NCBI RefSeq assembly: GCF_034439435.1
Contig: NZ_JAPCKJ010000001.1
Span: 62,001 to 126,000, forward strand
Direction: 5' to 3'
Length of the DNA: 64,000 bases
DNA from: Sarcina sp034439435
GTDB taxonomy: Bacteria > Bacillota > Clostridia > Clostridiales > Clostridiaceae
Of the stretch, positions 1-7,242 are shown piece by piece. How positions within the stretch are numbered: position 1 is the stretch's first letter; every line of letters starts with the position of its first letter. Under the pieces are notes generated by a model, which had not been told where the DNA came from, did not search any database, and saw nothing but the letters and a program-made list of their open reading frames with translations. Both the position numbers and the translations under genes were made by a program.

Positions 1-978
1 AATCTGTTGTGGAGATTTAGCAGAAGATAAATTATTTAATAGATCTGGGTAATAATTTTCTACTAATCTAATCCAGCCTGGACAACAAGAAGTAAACATT
101 GGGAAAGGACCACCATTTTGTATTCTTCCAATAAGCTCTATTCCTTCTTCTAAAATAGTAACATCTGCTGCAAAGTTTACATCAAATATCTTTGTAAAGC
201 CTAATTTTCTTAAAGCAGCATATAATTTTCCTGTTACATCAGTACCATAGTCCATTCCAAAGGCTTCTCCAATAGCTGTTCTTACAGAAGGTGCTATACC
301 TATAACTACATGCTTATCTTTCTCTTTAAGAGCATCTAACACTCTATCCATATGAGATTTCTCACTTAAGGCTCCAACTGGACAAGCAACTACACATTGA
401 CCACATAATAAGCATTTAGTTTCATCAAAACAAGCTAAATTTTCTGGCCCTACACAAGTTTTACCCTCTTCATTTCTAAATCCCATGATTTCTGTTCCAC
501 TATTTTCTCTGCATGCAGCCACACATCTTCCACATTTTATACACTTACTTCTATCAATAACGATAGATTTACTTCTATTATCTATGTACTTTTCATCATC
601 AAAAACAAAATTTTCTGTTTTCTTTCCATTAACTTTTTTTATAAGTGCTAATAATTCACAATCTTTAAGCCTTTTACAAGTTCCACATTTAAAATTATGG
701 TCATTAAGTATTTGAGAAACTCTTTCTTTTACAGCCTTTTGAACTCTTTCATTGGCTGTATTAATTATGTCTCCCTCTTTTACTTTATAAGAGCAAGCTC
801 TTACTAAATCTTTTTCTGAACTTACTTCAACAAGACAAACACCACAATTCCCCATATTATTGCAATCTTTTAGAAAACATAGAGTAGGTATATCTATATT
901 TTCTCTTTTTGCTAAGCTTAATATGGTTTCTTCATTTTTAGCAATAACTTCTTTTCCATTTATAATTACACGGCACAT
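1..978 (-). CDS. hydA: [FeFe] hydrogenase, N-terminal part (cut by window edge)
   Basis: This is the first 326 codons of an iron-only hydrogenase, which disposes of electrons as H2, usually from reduced ferredoxin during fermentation. The N-terminus carries a [2Fe-2S] ferredoxin-like Cys set (CFLKDCNNMGNCGVC), then a His-Cys3 cluster motif (HNFKCGTCKRLKDC), then two [4Fe-4S] motifs (CIKCGRCVAAC and CLLCGQCVVAC). The visible sequence reaches the first H-cluster motif TSCCPGW before running off the window at base 1. The order matches monomeric clostridial HydA of about 570 aa. The ATG at 978 follows a GAGGAG ribosome binding site. It is transcribed away from the SH3-repeat gene, with 250 bp between the starts. 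A hydrogenase-like subunit of a bifurcating complex shares these motifs, but the visible domain order is typical of the monomeric enzyme. Confidence 0.95.
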   Translation of the reverse strand, partial: MCRVIINGKEVIAKNEETILSLAKRENIDIPTLCFLKDCNNMGNCGVCLVEVSSEKDLVRACSYKVKEGDIINTANERVQKAVKERVSQILNDHNFKCGTCKRLKDCELLALIKKVNGKKTENFVFDDEKYIDNRSKSIVIDRSKCIKCGRCVAACRENSGTEIMGFRNEEGKTCVGPENLACFDETKCLLCGQCVVACPVGALSEKSHMDRVLDALKEKDKHVVIGIAPSVRTAIGEAFGMDYGTDVTGKLYAALRKLGFTKIFDVNFAADVTILEEGIELIGRIQNGGPFPMFTSCCPGWIRLVENYYPDLLNNLSSAKSPQQI

Positions 979-1067
979 AATATCTCCTCTAAAACAATTT
1001 ATTTAAATCAACTATTTTATGGTAGCACCATTAGAATATAATGTTAAATATCTATATCCTTTAAATC

Positions 1068-1087
1068 ATATAAGTAATTACTTATAT
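1068..1087. promoter_or_regulatory. Perfect 20-bp palindrome in the divergent promoter region
   Basis: ATATAAGTAATTACTTATAT is a perfect 20-bp palindrome about 90 bp upstream of the hydrogenase start and 140 bp upstream of the SH3-repeat gene. No T-tract follows it, so it is more like an operator for a dimeric regulator than a terminator. I do not recognise the regulator. It does not match the clostridial Rex site, which has TTAA half-sites 4 bp apart. Confidence 0.4.
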
Positions 1088-1160
1088 ATAATTTTAAACT
1101 TTTGGTTAACACATATTAATTAACATTTAAGATGAATTTTAATTCACAAATATTCCATCA

Positions 1161-1189
1161 TTTATTAACAATTATAATTATGGTATAAT
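1161..1189 (+). promoter_or_regulatory. Probable promoter of the SH3-repeat gene
   Basis: An extended -10 element (TGGTATAAT, with TATAAT at 1184-1189) lies 40 bp before the ATG at 1230. A weak -35 (TTTATT, 1161-1166) sits 17 bp upstream. The TG of the extended -10 may compensate for the weak -35. Confidence 0.5.
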
Positions 1190-1229
1190 AACACTGGAAA
1201 ATTTTAAAGAAAATAGGAGATGATTTTTA

Positions 1230-3932
1230 ATGGCTGTAGCAATAGTTCAGCAACAGCAGCAAGCAAATGACAAGATTAATATTGATTTATCTAACTCTAA
1301 AGTTGCTGTAGTAAAAAGCAAAGAAGAAAGTAATCAACCTGAAAAAAAGGAATTAAATAATAAAGAAGATATTAAAACTGAAAATAAAGTACAGTCTAAA
1401 GATGAAGAAAATCAGAATAAATCTAAAGCACCACAAAAAGAACAAACTAAGTCTGAAGAAAAACAGAATAAAAATCAAGGAAAAAGTAATGCTGAAATTA
1501 AAGAAGAGGTAAAAAAACAAAAACCTGTTATGGAAGAAATTCAGTTACCTGTTCCAAAACAATCAAGATATGCTTCTTTTGCAGTTTCACCTTATGACTT
1601 AAATGACTTTGCATCAGATGTTAATAAAAGATTATATGAATATGAAAAAGTTAAAAGTAATCAATCTGATGCTATGAATGAAGCTATCCGCTTACATAAT
1701 GGTGACCCTAGTAATACTTGCGTTTTCTTCCAATCTGCTTGTTTAAGAGCAATAGGAATTCCCGTTCCAAATAATATTGGATATACCTCAGTTCTTTGGA
1801 ATTGGTTAGAAGATAATAATTGGGAGATGCATAGAGATTTTTCAAACATCCAAAAGGGAGATATTATCTTTGCAAGTGAATATCATACTATGTGTTTCAT
1901 GGGATGGAAAGATAAAGCAAATGGAATAGCTTATGTAATGGGAAATCAAGCCTATACTCAAGGAGATTCTTATTCAAATCGTAATTTAAATGGACAAACT
2001 CCTTCTAAAGAAAATGGATGGAATAATCAATATAGAGCTACAAGATATTATAAATATAAAGGAACTCCTGTAAAAGGTAATGGAAATTCTGATATTACTG
2101 ACACAAGCACTACACCTTCAAACCCTTCTATCTCACAAGATCATAAATATACTGTAGAAGCTTTTAAAGGTACTGTAACAGCTAAGCAAGATGTTTATAT
2201 TAATGAAAAACCATTCCCTACTACTGAAGGAATAAAGGCTATAGGACTTGCTCATGGAGGAGATACTTTCACTGTAACTGGTAAAGCCTCAAATGGCTGG
2301 TATGAGGTTCTTTATAATGGTCAAAAAGCTTACATAAGTAATAAATATACTAACTATATTGAAGCAAAAGAAGATTCATCTAATAAACCAGTTAAACCAA
2401 CTACTCCAACTACTCCTAATAAGCCAGATGACTCTAAAAAACCAGTTAATCCAAGTGAACCTTCTAAGTCTACTGATGAGTCTAAAGACACTGAAAAGCC
2501 TGTTACTCCAGAAAAACCAAACAAACCAGTTGAGCCAACAAAACCTACTGACTCTACTGATGAAAATAAAACACAGGATTCAAATAAACCTGTTAAACCT
2601 ACTAAGCCAGTAGAACCAACAAAGCCTGAGAAACCTGTAGAACCAAGTAAACCTGCTGAGGCAACCGTGAAAACAGCTTTCATAAAAGCTAATGGTGGTT
2701 TATGGCTACACTCTAACAAAGATTCTTATACATCTTCTAGATTGGCTTTAATGAGTAATGGAACAAAGGTTGAGGTTTTAGATGAAAGTGGTTCTTGGTT
2801 TAAAGTTAAATATAATGGAAATACAGGTTGGTGTTCAAAGGATTATTTAACTGACATAACTTCTACTAAGGTTCCAAGTGCAGAACCTTCAGAACCTACT
2901 AAACCAGTAGCTCCTAATAAACCTGATAATACAGTTGTAAAAACAGCTTCTATAAAAGCTAATGGTGGTTTATGGTTACACTCTACTAAGGATTCGTATA
3001 TCTCTTCTAGAATAAATATTATGGATAAAGGTGCAAAGGTCACGATTTTAGAAGAAAGCGGTTCTTGGTTTAAAGTTAATTACAATGGAAAAACAGGTTG
3101 GTGTTCAAGTGAATTCTTAACAGAACCAGTGCCAGTGGTTAAACCAACTGAGCCTACAAAGCCAGTAGAACCGGCTAAACCTGTTAAGCCTGTAGAACCA
3201 AGTAAACCTGCTGAGGTAACTGTGAAAACAGCACATATAAAAGCTAATGGTGGCTTATGGCTACATTCTAGTAAGGATTCTTATGCATCTTCTAGAATAA
3301 CTATAATGAGCAATGGAGAAAAGGTTGAAATCTTAGATGAAAGCGGTTCTTGGTTTAAGGTTAACTATAATGGAAATATGGGATGGTGTTCAAGCCAATT
3401 TTTAACTAATCCAACAGTTACATCTAAAGGCTCAACAACTGATCATGCTGAGGAAAGTAAACCAATTCAGCCAACTACTCCAGTTGAACCAAGTAAACCT
3501 ATTGAAACAACTGTAAAAACAGCTTACATAAAAGCTAATGGTGGACTATGGTTACACTCTAGTAAAGACTCATATGCTTCTTCTAGAATAACTATAATGA
3601 ATAAAGGTTCAAAAGTAAGAATTTTAGATGAAAGTGGTTCTTGGTTTAAGGTTAACTACAATGGAAATATAGGATGGTGTTCAAGTGAGTTTTTAACCAA
3701 CCCATCTTCTTCACAAGTTTCAACTAGCTCTACTAAGCCAAGTACAAAAACAGTTCATATACAAGCTAATGGTGGCTTATGGCTACATTCTAGCAAAGAT
3801 ACCTCTGCCTCATCTAGATTAACTAATATGTATAATGGAGCAAAAGTAACAGTTTTAGAAAAAGGTGATACTTGGTCTAAAGTTGATTACAATGGGAATA
3901 TAGGATGGTGCTATAATAAATATATTATTTAA
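1230..3932 (+). CDS. NlpC/P60-like Cys peptidase with six SH3-like repeats, no signal peptide
   Basis: A 900-aa protein. The first ~110 residues are a Lys/Glu/Gln/Asn-rich low-complexity tail. Residues ~112-280 look like a papain-fold peptidoglycan hydrolase with a plausible Cys164-His219-Asn239 triad (contexts NTCVFFQSAC, YHTMCF, GNQAY). One divergent SH3 domain follows (~303-372), then a Lys-Pro/Thr/Glu repeat linker, then five near-identical SH3_3 repeats at about 480, 570, 665, 762 and 840, each with ANGGLWLHS and GSWFKV.YNG...GWC. This suggests a cell-wall-targeted hydrolase. The N-terminus (MAVAIVQQQQQ) is not a signal peptide, and an in-frame TGA 9 bp upstream excludes a longer start. 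It may therefore leave the cell by lysis or a non-classical route. The catalytic family is inferred from the motif order. Confidence 0.75.
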   Translation: MAVAIVQQQQQANDKINIDLSNSKVAVVKSKEESNQPEKKELNNKEDIKTENKVQSKDEENQNKSKAPQKEQTKSEEKQNKNQGKSNAEIKEEVKKQKPVMEEIQLPVPKQSRYASFAVSPYDLNDFASDVNKRLYEYEKVKSNQSDAMNEAIRLHNGDPSNTCVFFQSACLRAIGIPVPNNIGYTSVLWNWLEDNNWEMHRDFSNIQKGDIIFASEYHTMCFMGWKDKANGIAYVMGNQAYTQGDSYSNRNLNGQTPSKENGWNNQYRATRYYKYKGTPVKGNGNSDITDTSTTPSNPSISQDHKYTVEAFKGTVTAKQDVYINEKPFPTTEGIKAIGLAHGGDTFTVTGKASNGWYEVLYNGQKAYISNKYTNYIEAKEDSSNKPVKPTTPTTPNKPDDSKKPVNPSEPSKSTDESKDTEKPVTPEKPNKPVEPTKPTDSTDENKTQDSNKPVKPTKPVEPTKPEKPVEPSKPAEATVKTAFIKANGGLWLHSNKDSYTSSRLALMSNGTKVEVLDESGSWFKVKYNGNTGWCSKDYLTDITSTKVPSAEPSEPTKPVAPNKPDNTVVKTASIKANGGLWLHSTKDSYISSRINIMDKGAKVTILEESGSWFKVNYNGKTGWCSSEFLTEPVPVVKPTEPTKPVEPAKPVKPVEPSKPAEVTVKTAHIKANGGLWLHSSKDSYASSRITIMSNGEKVEILDESGSWFKVNYNGNMGWCSSQFLTNPTVTSKGSTTDHAEESKPIQPTTPVEPSKPIETTVKTAYIKANGGLWLHSSKDSYASSRITIMNKGSKVRILDESGSWFKVNYNGNIGWCSSEFLTNPSSSQVSTSSTKPSTKTVHIQANGGLWLHSSKDTSASSRLTNMYNGAKVTVLEKGDTWSKVDYNGNIGWCYNKYII

Positions 3933-3957
3933 TAAACTTTTCTATTATTTTAAATTA

Positions 3958-4085
3958 GTGTTGATTTTAGATAGAACTGTAGGAACATCTTAATGAGCAT
4001 ATAGAGTTTTATTATTTTGGAATAGATAATAGAAACTCTTTGCGAAATTAAGTAATTCTGAGGGACTATCTAAAATCAATATTTA
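3958..4085. repeat. Short intergenic inverted-repeat element
   Basis: About 128 bp bounded by inverted ends: GTTGATTTTAGATAG on the left and CTATCTAAAATCAATAT on the right. No coding capacity is seen. Its inner right part (AAATTAAGTAATTCT) resembles the conserved right part of the two ~310-bp elements at 27.6 and 42.8 kb, and its end (TCAATATTTACCTAAAA) recurs at about 34.1 kb. It is probably a diverged or shortened member of the same intergenic family. Confidence 0.5.
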
Positions 4086-4105
4086 CCTAAAATATAGTCT
4101 TATAT

Positions 4106-4168
4106 AAAAACTCCTTTTGTTAAAAAACTGGATTTAATCCTCGTTTTCTTCTAACAAAAGGAGTTTTT
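4106..4168. terminator. Bidirectional terminator between convergent genes
   Basis: A 17-bp stem (AAAAACTCCTTTTGTTA, 4106-4122, with its complement at 4152-4168) and a ~29-nt loop. A/T runs on both sides let it serve both the SH3-repeat gene and the HIRAN gene. Confidence 0.75.
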
Positions 4169-4217
4169 CATTTTCTCACTAAAGCTCATATTATTCTCTT
4201 TCAAAATAAGTATATTT

Positions 4218-4610
4218 CTAAAAATCATCTAAATATAATCTAATTTGAATATCCTCTATTTCATCAAAGTAATAATCAACACATTTCACCTTGGCTAATA
4301 TACTTTTACCACCATCCATAAGTCTTGCAAAAACTTTATTGTTTCTTCTTGGTATGTACCCTATTTTCTTTTCTGAATTATATACTGCAATGGCATATTT
4401 ATCATATTGATTCTCTGATTCTCTTTTTAATCTTAATTCTTCATTTTCTTCTAAATATAAATCGTTGTCTATGTAATACCTTATACCTGCAATGTTTAGT
4501 GTATAAAGATAGATTATATTAAAAAAAGGCATTAATTCTTTATCCTTATCTAAAATGTTCATAATACTTGCATTATTACTAATGATTGATAATTCATTTT
4601 CCTTACTCAT
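4218..4610 (-). CDS. HIRAN-domain protein
   Basis: A 130-aa protein. Residues ~65-105 carry the HIRAN signature (NQYDKYAIAVYN.EKKIGYIPR.NN, then LMDGG). In SNF2-family helicases this domain binds DNA 3' ends; free-standing bacterial versions are often linked to DNA repair or remodelling. There is no helicase domain here. It lies 28 bp downstream of the J-like coiled-coil gene on the same strand, so the two are probably co-transcribed and may act together. The role is inferred from the domain only. Confidence 0.75.
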   Translation of the reverse strand: MSKENELSIISNNASIMNILDKDKELMPFFNIIYLYTLNIAGIRYYIDNDLYLEENEELRLKRESENQYDKYAIAVYNSEKKIGYIPRRNNKVFARLMDGGKSILAKVKCVDYYFDEIEDIQIRLYLDDF

Positions 4611-4638
4611 ACTTAATTATTAGTGCTTTAACTATTCA

Positions 4639-5460
4639 CTAACCCCTCTCCTTCTCTAAGATATTTTTTATCTTAGTATTTAAAAATTCTATTTTCTCTT
4701 TTAACTCTTTAATTTCTAAATTCAGTTCTTTCTTTTTATCATTTATAAAATCAATATCATTAAGCTCCACAATATCAAAAGGAAATTCATTCTTCATTCT
4801 ATCAATAAATTTTCTTAAATCTTTTATTTTTTGAGATATATCTTTTATTCTTTCATCTATTCCTTTTATATGTATATCATCATTTACGTGTAACTCATTT
4901 AAAACTATATCCTTTAAAGCCTCTAAAGTTAATAAATCATTACTCTCATATGCTAATAAAGTTTTTTCCCACAAAAGCCTTTTCTCAGCATCTAACTCTC
5001 CCACCATGTCTGGATGAAGCCTTTTTGCTAATTGACGGAATATATTTTTAATTTCTGCAAGCTCCTCTTTAGTAACTGTAGGACTTTCCATTAATTCTTT
5101 AGAAAAGGCCATTTTATACTTGAAACTTTTAAGTTCCTTATAGTACTCCTTAAGCTCTTCATCTATTTTTTTATTTATCTCTTTCTCATCAATCTCTTGA
5201 TCCTTGTTTATATAGTTCATCATTAAAGTAAGCCTATACTTTAAACTTCTAAACTCAATGTTTAATTCAACCTTTCTTTTTAAAAGTCCACCAAAATAAC
5301 TTAAGTATTTAGCTTCAATAGCAACTTTTTCTTTACTTATAAGCTCCTCTTTTCTCTCAAATAGTTCTATGTACTCTCTATTTAAGTTTTCCAAAAGCTT
5401 TTTCTTTTCTCTTACATTCTCTAAATCTATTAATTCTCTTTTGTGTTCTTCATTACTCAA
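4639..5460 (-). CDS. Coiled-coil protein with J-domain-like HPD motif
   Basis: About 273 aa, very rich in Lys, Glu and Leu. Long predicted coiled coils occupy residues ~5-110 and ~200-273. In between, IFRQLAKRLHPDMVGE carries the His149-Pro-Asp151 tripeptide after a basic helix, as in DnaJ J-domains, suggesting contact with DnaK. The start is probably the TTG at 5460, because the ribosome binding site AGAGGTGA ends 6 bp before it; another TTG at 5466 is too close to the site. It is the first gene of a two-gene unit with the HIRAN protein. A specialised co-chaperone is plausible but not shown. Confidence 0.65.
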   Translation of the reverse strand: MSNEEHKRELIDLENVREKKKLLENLNREYIELFERKEELISKEKVAIEAKYLSYFGGLLKRKVELNIEFRSLKYRLTLMMNYINKDQEIDEKEINKKIDEELKEYYKELKSFKYKMAFSKELMESPTVTKEELAEIKNIFRQLAKRLHPDMVGELDAEKRLLWEKTLLAYESNDLLTLEALKDIVLNELHVNDDIHIKGIDERIKDISQKIKDLRKFIDRMKNEFPFDIVELNDIDFINDKKKELNLEIKELKEKIEFLNTKIKNILEKERG

Positions 5461-5532
5461 ACTCAATCACCTCTCATAATTAAAAATTTATCTCTTTATA
5501 CAAATTATAACATTCTAAATTTTTTATGTAAT

Positions 5533-5569
5533 TAATAAAAAATAGAGTACCTATAAAAAGTACTCTATT
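5533..5569 (-). terminator. Terminator of the ydbC-like pseudogene
   Basis: A 10-bp stem (AATAGAGTAC, 5541-5550, with GTACTCTATT, 5560-5569) followed on the minus strand by a T-run, just after the ydbC-like stop codon at 5580. Confidence 0.75.
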
Positions 5570-5579
5570 AATCCAAAAC

Positions 5580-5801
5580 CTATATATCCATAGAATTTAA
5601 AAGTTCCTTTAAAGCTTTTAACTCATCTAAGTCCAAAGTAATTCCCTTCCCCATCTTGCTATGATCTTCAGACCAATCTCTTATATCATATTTAGCTTCT
5701 CTTCCATTCCAACTTATTAGGTTTAATTCCTTATTCTATCCTTTTTTAGACTCAGATATAACTCCAAGCTCTTTTTCTATATCATACTTTATATCAGCCA
5801 T
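5580..5801 (-). pseudogene. ydbC: ydbC-like (PC4/p15 coactivator family) gene with internal stop
   Basis: A 74-codon reading frame starts at ATG 5801 after a good ribosome binding site (GGAGGGAT). It reads MADIKYDIEKELGVISES, then KKG, a TAG stop at codon 22 (5736-5738), and continues in frame with NKELNLISWNGREAKYDIRD to a TAG at 5580. The family has Trp at codon 22 (GW.KELNLISWNGR), so a single TGG to TAG change explains the stop. The rest of the frame, its promoter-proximal region and its terminator are intact, which suggests a recent loss. The intact protein would be a small single-stranded-DNA-binding, transcription-coactivator-like protein. A sequencing error could give the same picture. 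Confidence 0.8.
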
Positions 5802-5972
5802 TATATATCCCTCCTATCTATGATTTAAGTCTATTATAACCTAAAATAAATTTTTTCTGTCACTCCTGTCATAACTTAAACCTTAGTAATATCAATGTTT
5901 ATAAGTAATGACAGACTTTTATAAGCATATCATCAGATTAAAAAGTAAATATTAATTTTTCTTCTGTACTCT

Positions 5973-6088
5973 TCATCTTATAAATTTTTTTGCTAGTTTT
6001 ATAATTTCACTTATAACCTCCGCATCGGTTAAGGCTTGATTTCTCTACTTTCCAAGGATTTTTTAAGCTTTTCTGAGAACTTTTCATA
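5973..6088 (-). pseudogene. Possible coding remnant with one frameshift (HsdR C-terminus-like)
   Basis: The minus strand reads YEKFSEKLKKSLESREIKP, then after a one-base frameshift LTDAEVISEIIKLAKKFIR and a TGA at 5973. The helical pattern ending in AEVI.E.I.LAK resembles the C-terminal tail of type I restriction HsdR subunits. It has no start or body, and its upstream end runs under the dnd promoter. If real, it is the tail of an older restriction gene replaced by the Dnd island. The match rests on a short pattern and could be chance. Confidence 0.3.
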
Positions 6089-6130
6089 CTTAATTTTTTT
6101 TGATATAATAGGTCTGTATTACGTACGTAA
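6081..6130 (+). promoter_or_regulatory. dnd operon promoter with palindromic operator candidate
   Basis: A -35-like TTTTCA (6081-6086) is 17 bp from a consensus TATAAT (6104-6109). The predicted start of transcription falls just before the perfect 12-bp palindrome TTACGTACGTAA (6119-6130), which runs into the AAGGAGG ribosome binding site of dndB. A repressor bound there would block both transcription and translation start. No regulator gene lies beside the operon, so any repressor would be encoded elsewhere or be one of the Dnd proteins. Confidence 0.6.
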
Positions 6131-6141
6131 GGAGGTTAAAA

Positions 6142-7242
6142 ATGGAGAATAATTTCTTTTATACATTCCCAGCACTTAAAGGAATTCAGGCATCTAGAGA
6201 ATTCTTCGTAATTATGTGTCCTTTATCTGTATTATCAAAGTTATTCATCTTTAATGATGATGAACTACCTCCAGAATATCGTGCACAAAGATTATTAAAT
6301 AAATCTAGAATACCTGAAATAACATCCTATATGGTTGATAATCCTAAGGACTATGTGTTTTCATCAGTTACTGCATCAATTGATGGCGACTTTAATTTTG
6401 AGCCTTTTGATAAGGCTTTAAACGAAAATATGGGTACATTAAAAGTCGCTATGGATAGCAGATTATTAATCAACGACGGACAACATAGAAGAGCTGCTAT
6501 TGAAGATGCTTTAAAAGTATCACCTGAACTTGGAAATGAAACTATATCTGTAGTTTTGTTTATAGATGAAGGACTTAATAGAAGCCAACAAATATTTGCT
6601 GATTTAAACAAACATGCAGTTAATGTTTCAAAATCAATCGGCATTTTATATGATTCTAGAGATCCAATTGCCTTAATAACAAAATCACTTATTGAACAAA
6701 ATAGTTTTCTTAAATACTTCACAGATAGAGAAAAACCATCTTTATCTAAATATTCAAATAAACTATTTACATTAAGTAGTATAAATGAAACAAACAAAAA
6801 ATTGCTTTGTAAACTTAATCCTGATGATGAGTCTACTCAAAAATTTGTATATGAATTTTGGAATTGCTTATGTACAAATATGAAAGAATGGCAATTTGTT
6901 TTTAATAAAGAACTAAGTGCAAGTAATTTTAGAGGCTCATATGTTAGTTCTAATGCTGTTGTACTAGAAGCTTTAGGAATAGTAGGAAATTGTCTTTTTA
7001 GAAAGAATAAATCTAAGTGGAAAGACTATTTAGTTAACATAAAAAATATAGATTGGAATAGATCAAACCTCTCTGACTGGGGTAATCGTGCCATTGGAAA
7101 CAACGGACGTATAGTAAAAAATTCTAATTATGTTAAATTAACTACTAACATGATAAAAATAAAATTAGGTATTGAGCTTAATTCAGATGAGTTAATATTA
7201 GAAAATTCGTATAGAAAGCAGAAGGAAAATAAAAATGAGTAG
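6142..7242 (+). CDS. dndB: DNA phosphorothioation protein DndB
   Basis: A 366-aa member of the DGQHR/DndB family, with the signature DGQHR at residues 112-116 and the later FADLNKHAVNVSKSIG segment. In studied systems DndB represses dnd genes and tunes which sites are sulfur-modified; it is not strictly needed for modification. It is the first gene of dndB-C-D-E-A and has a strong AAGGAGG ribosome binding site. Its 3' end overlaps dndC by 8 bp, which implies translational coupling. A second, more distant DGQHR protein is encoded at 14740-15750 in this window. Confidence 0.93.
   Translation: MENNFFYTFPALKGIQASREFFVIMCPLSVLSKLFIFNDDELPPEYRAQRLLNKSRIPEITSYMVDNPKDYVFSSVTASIDGDFNFEPFDKALNENMGTLKVAMDSRLLINDGQHRRAAIEDALKVSPELGNETISVVLFIDEGLNRSQQIFADLNKHAVNVSKSIGILYDSRDPIALITKSLIEQNSFLKYFTDREKPSLSKYSNKLFTLSSINETNKKLLCKLNPDDESTQKFVYEFWNCLCTNMKEWQFVFNKELSASNFRGSYVSSNAVVLEALGIVGNCLFRKNKSKWKDYLVNIKNIDWNRSNLSDWGNRAIGNNGRIVKNSNYVKLTTNMIKIKLGIELNSDELILENSYRKQKENKNE

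Noticed and set aside
1100..1130. TTAACA...TTAATTAACA sequences upstream of hydA as a Rex site
   Set aside because: The half-sites are about 10 bp apart, not the 4 bp of the clostridial Rex operator.
2354..2719. Long Gly/Ser/Val/Leu-rich frame antisense to the SH3-repeat gene
   Set aside because: It is the reverse reading of the Lys-Pro/Thr repeat linker and has no ribosome binding site; a shadow of the real gene.
2640..3910. Regularly spaced repeats as a CRISPR array
   Set aside because: The repeats are protein-coding SH3 units of about 280 bp in frame, not short direct repeats with spacers.
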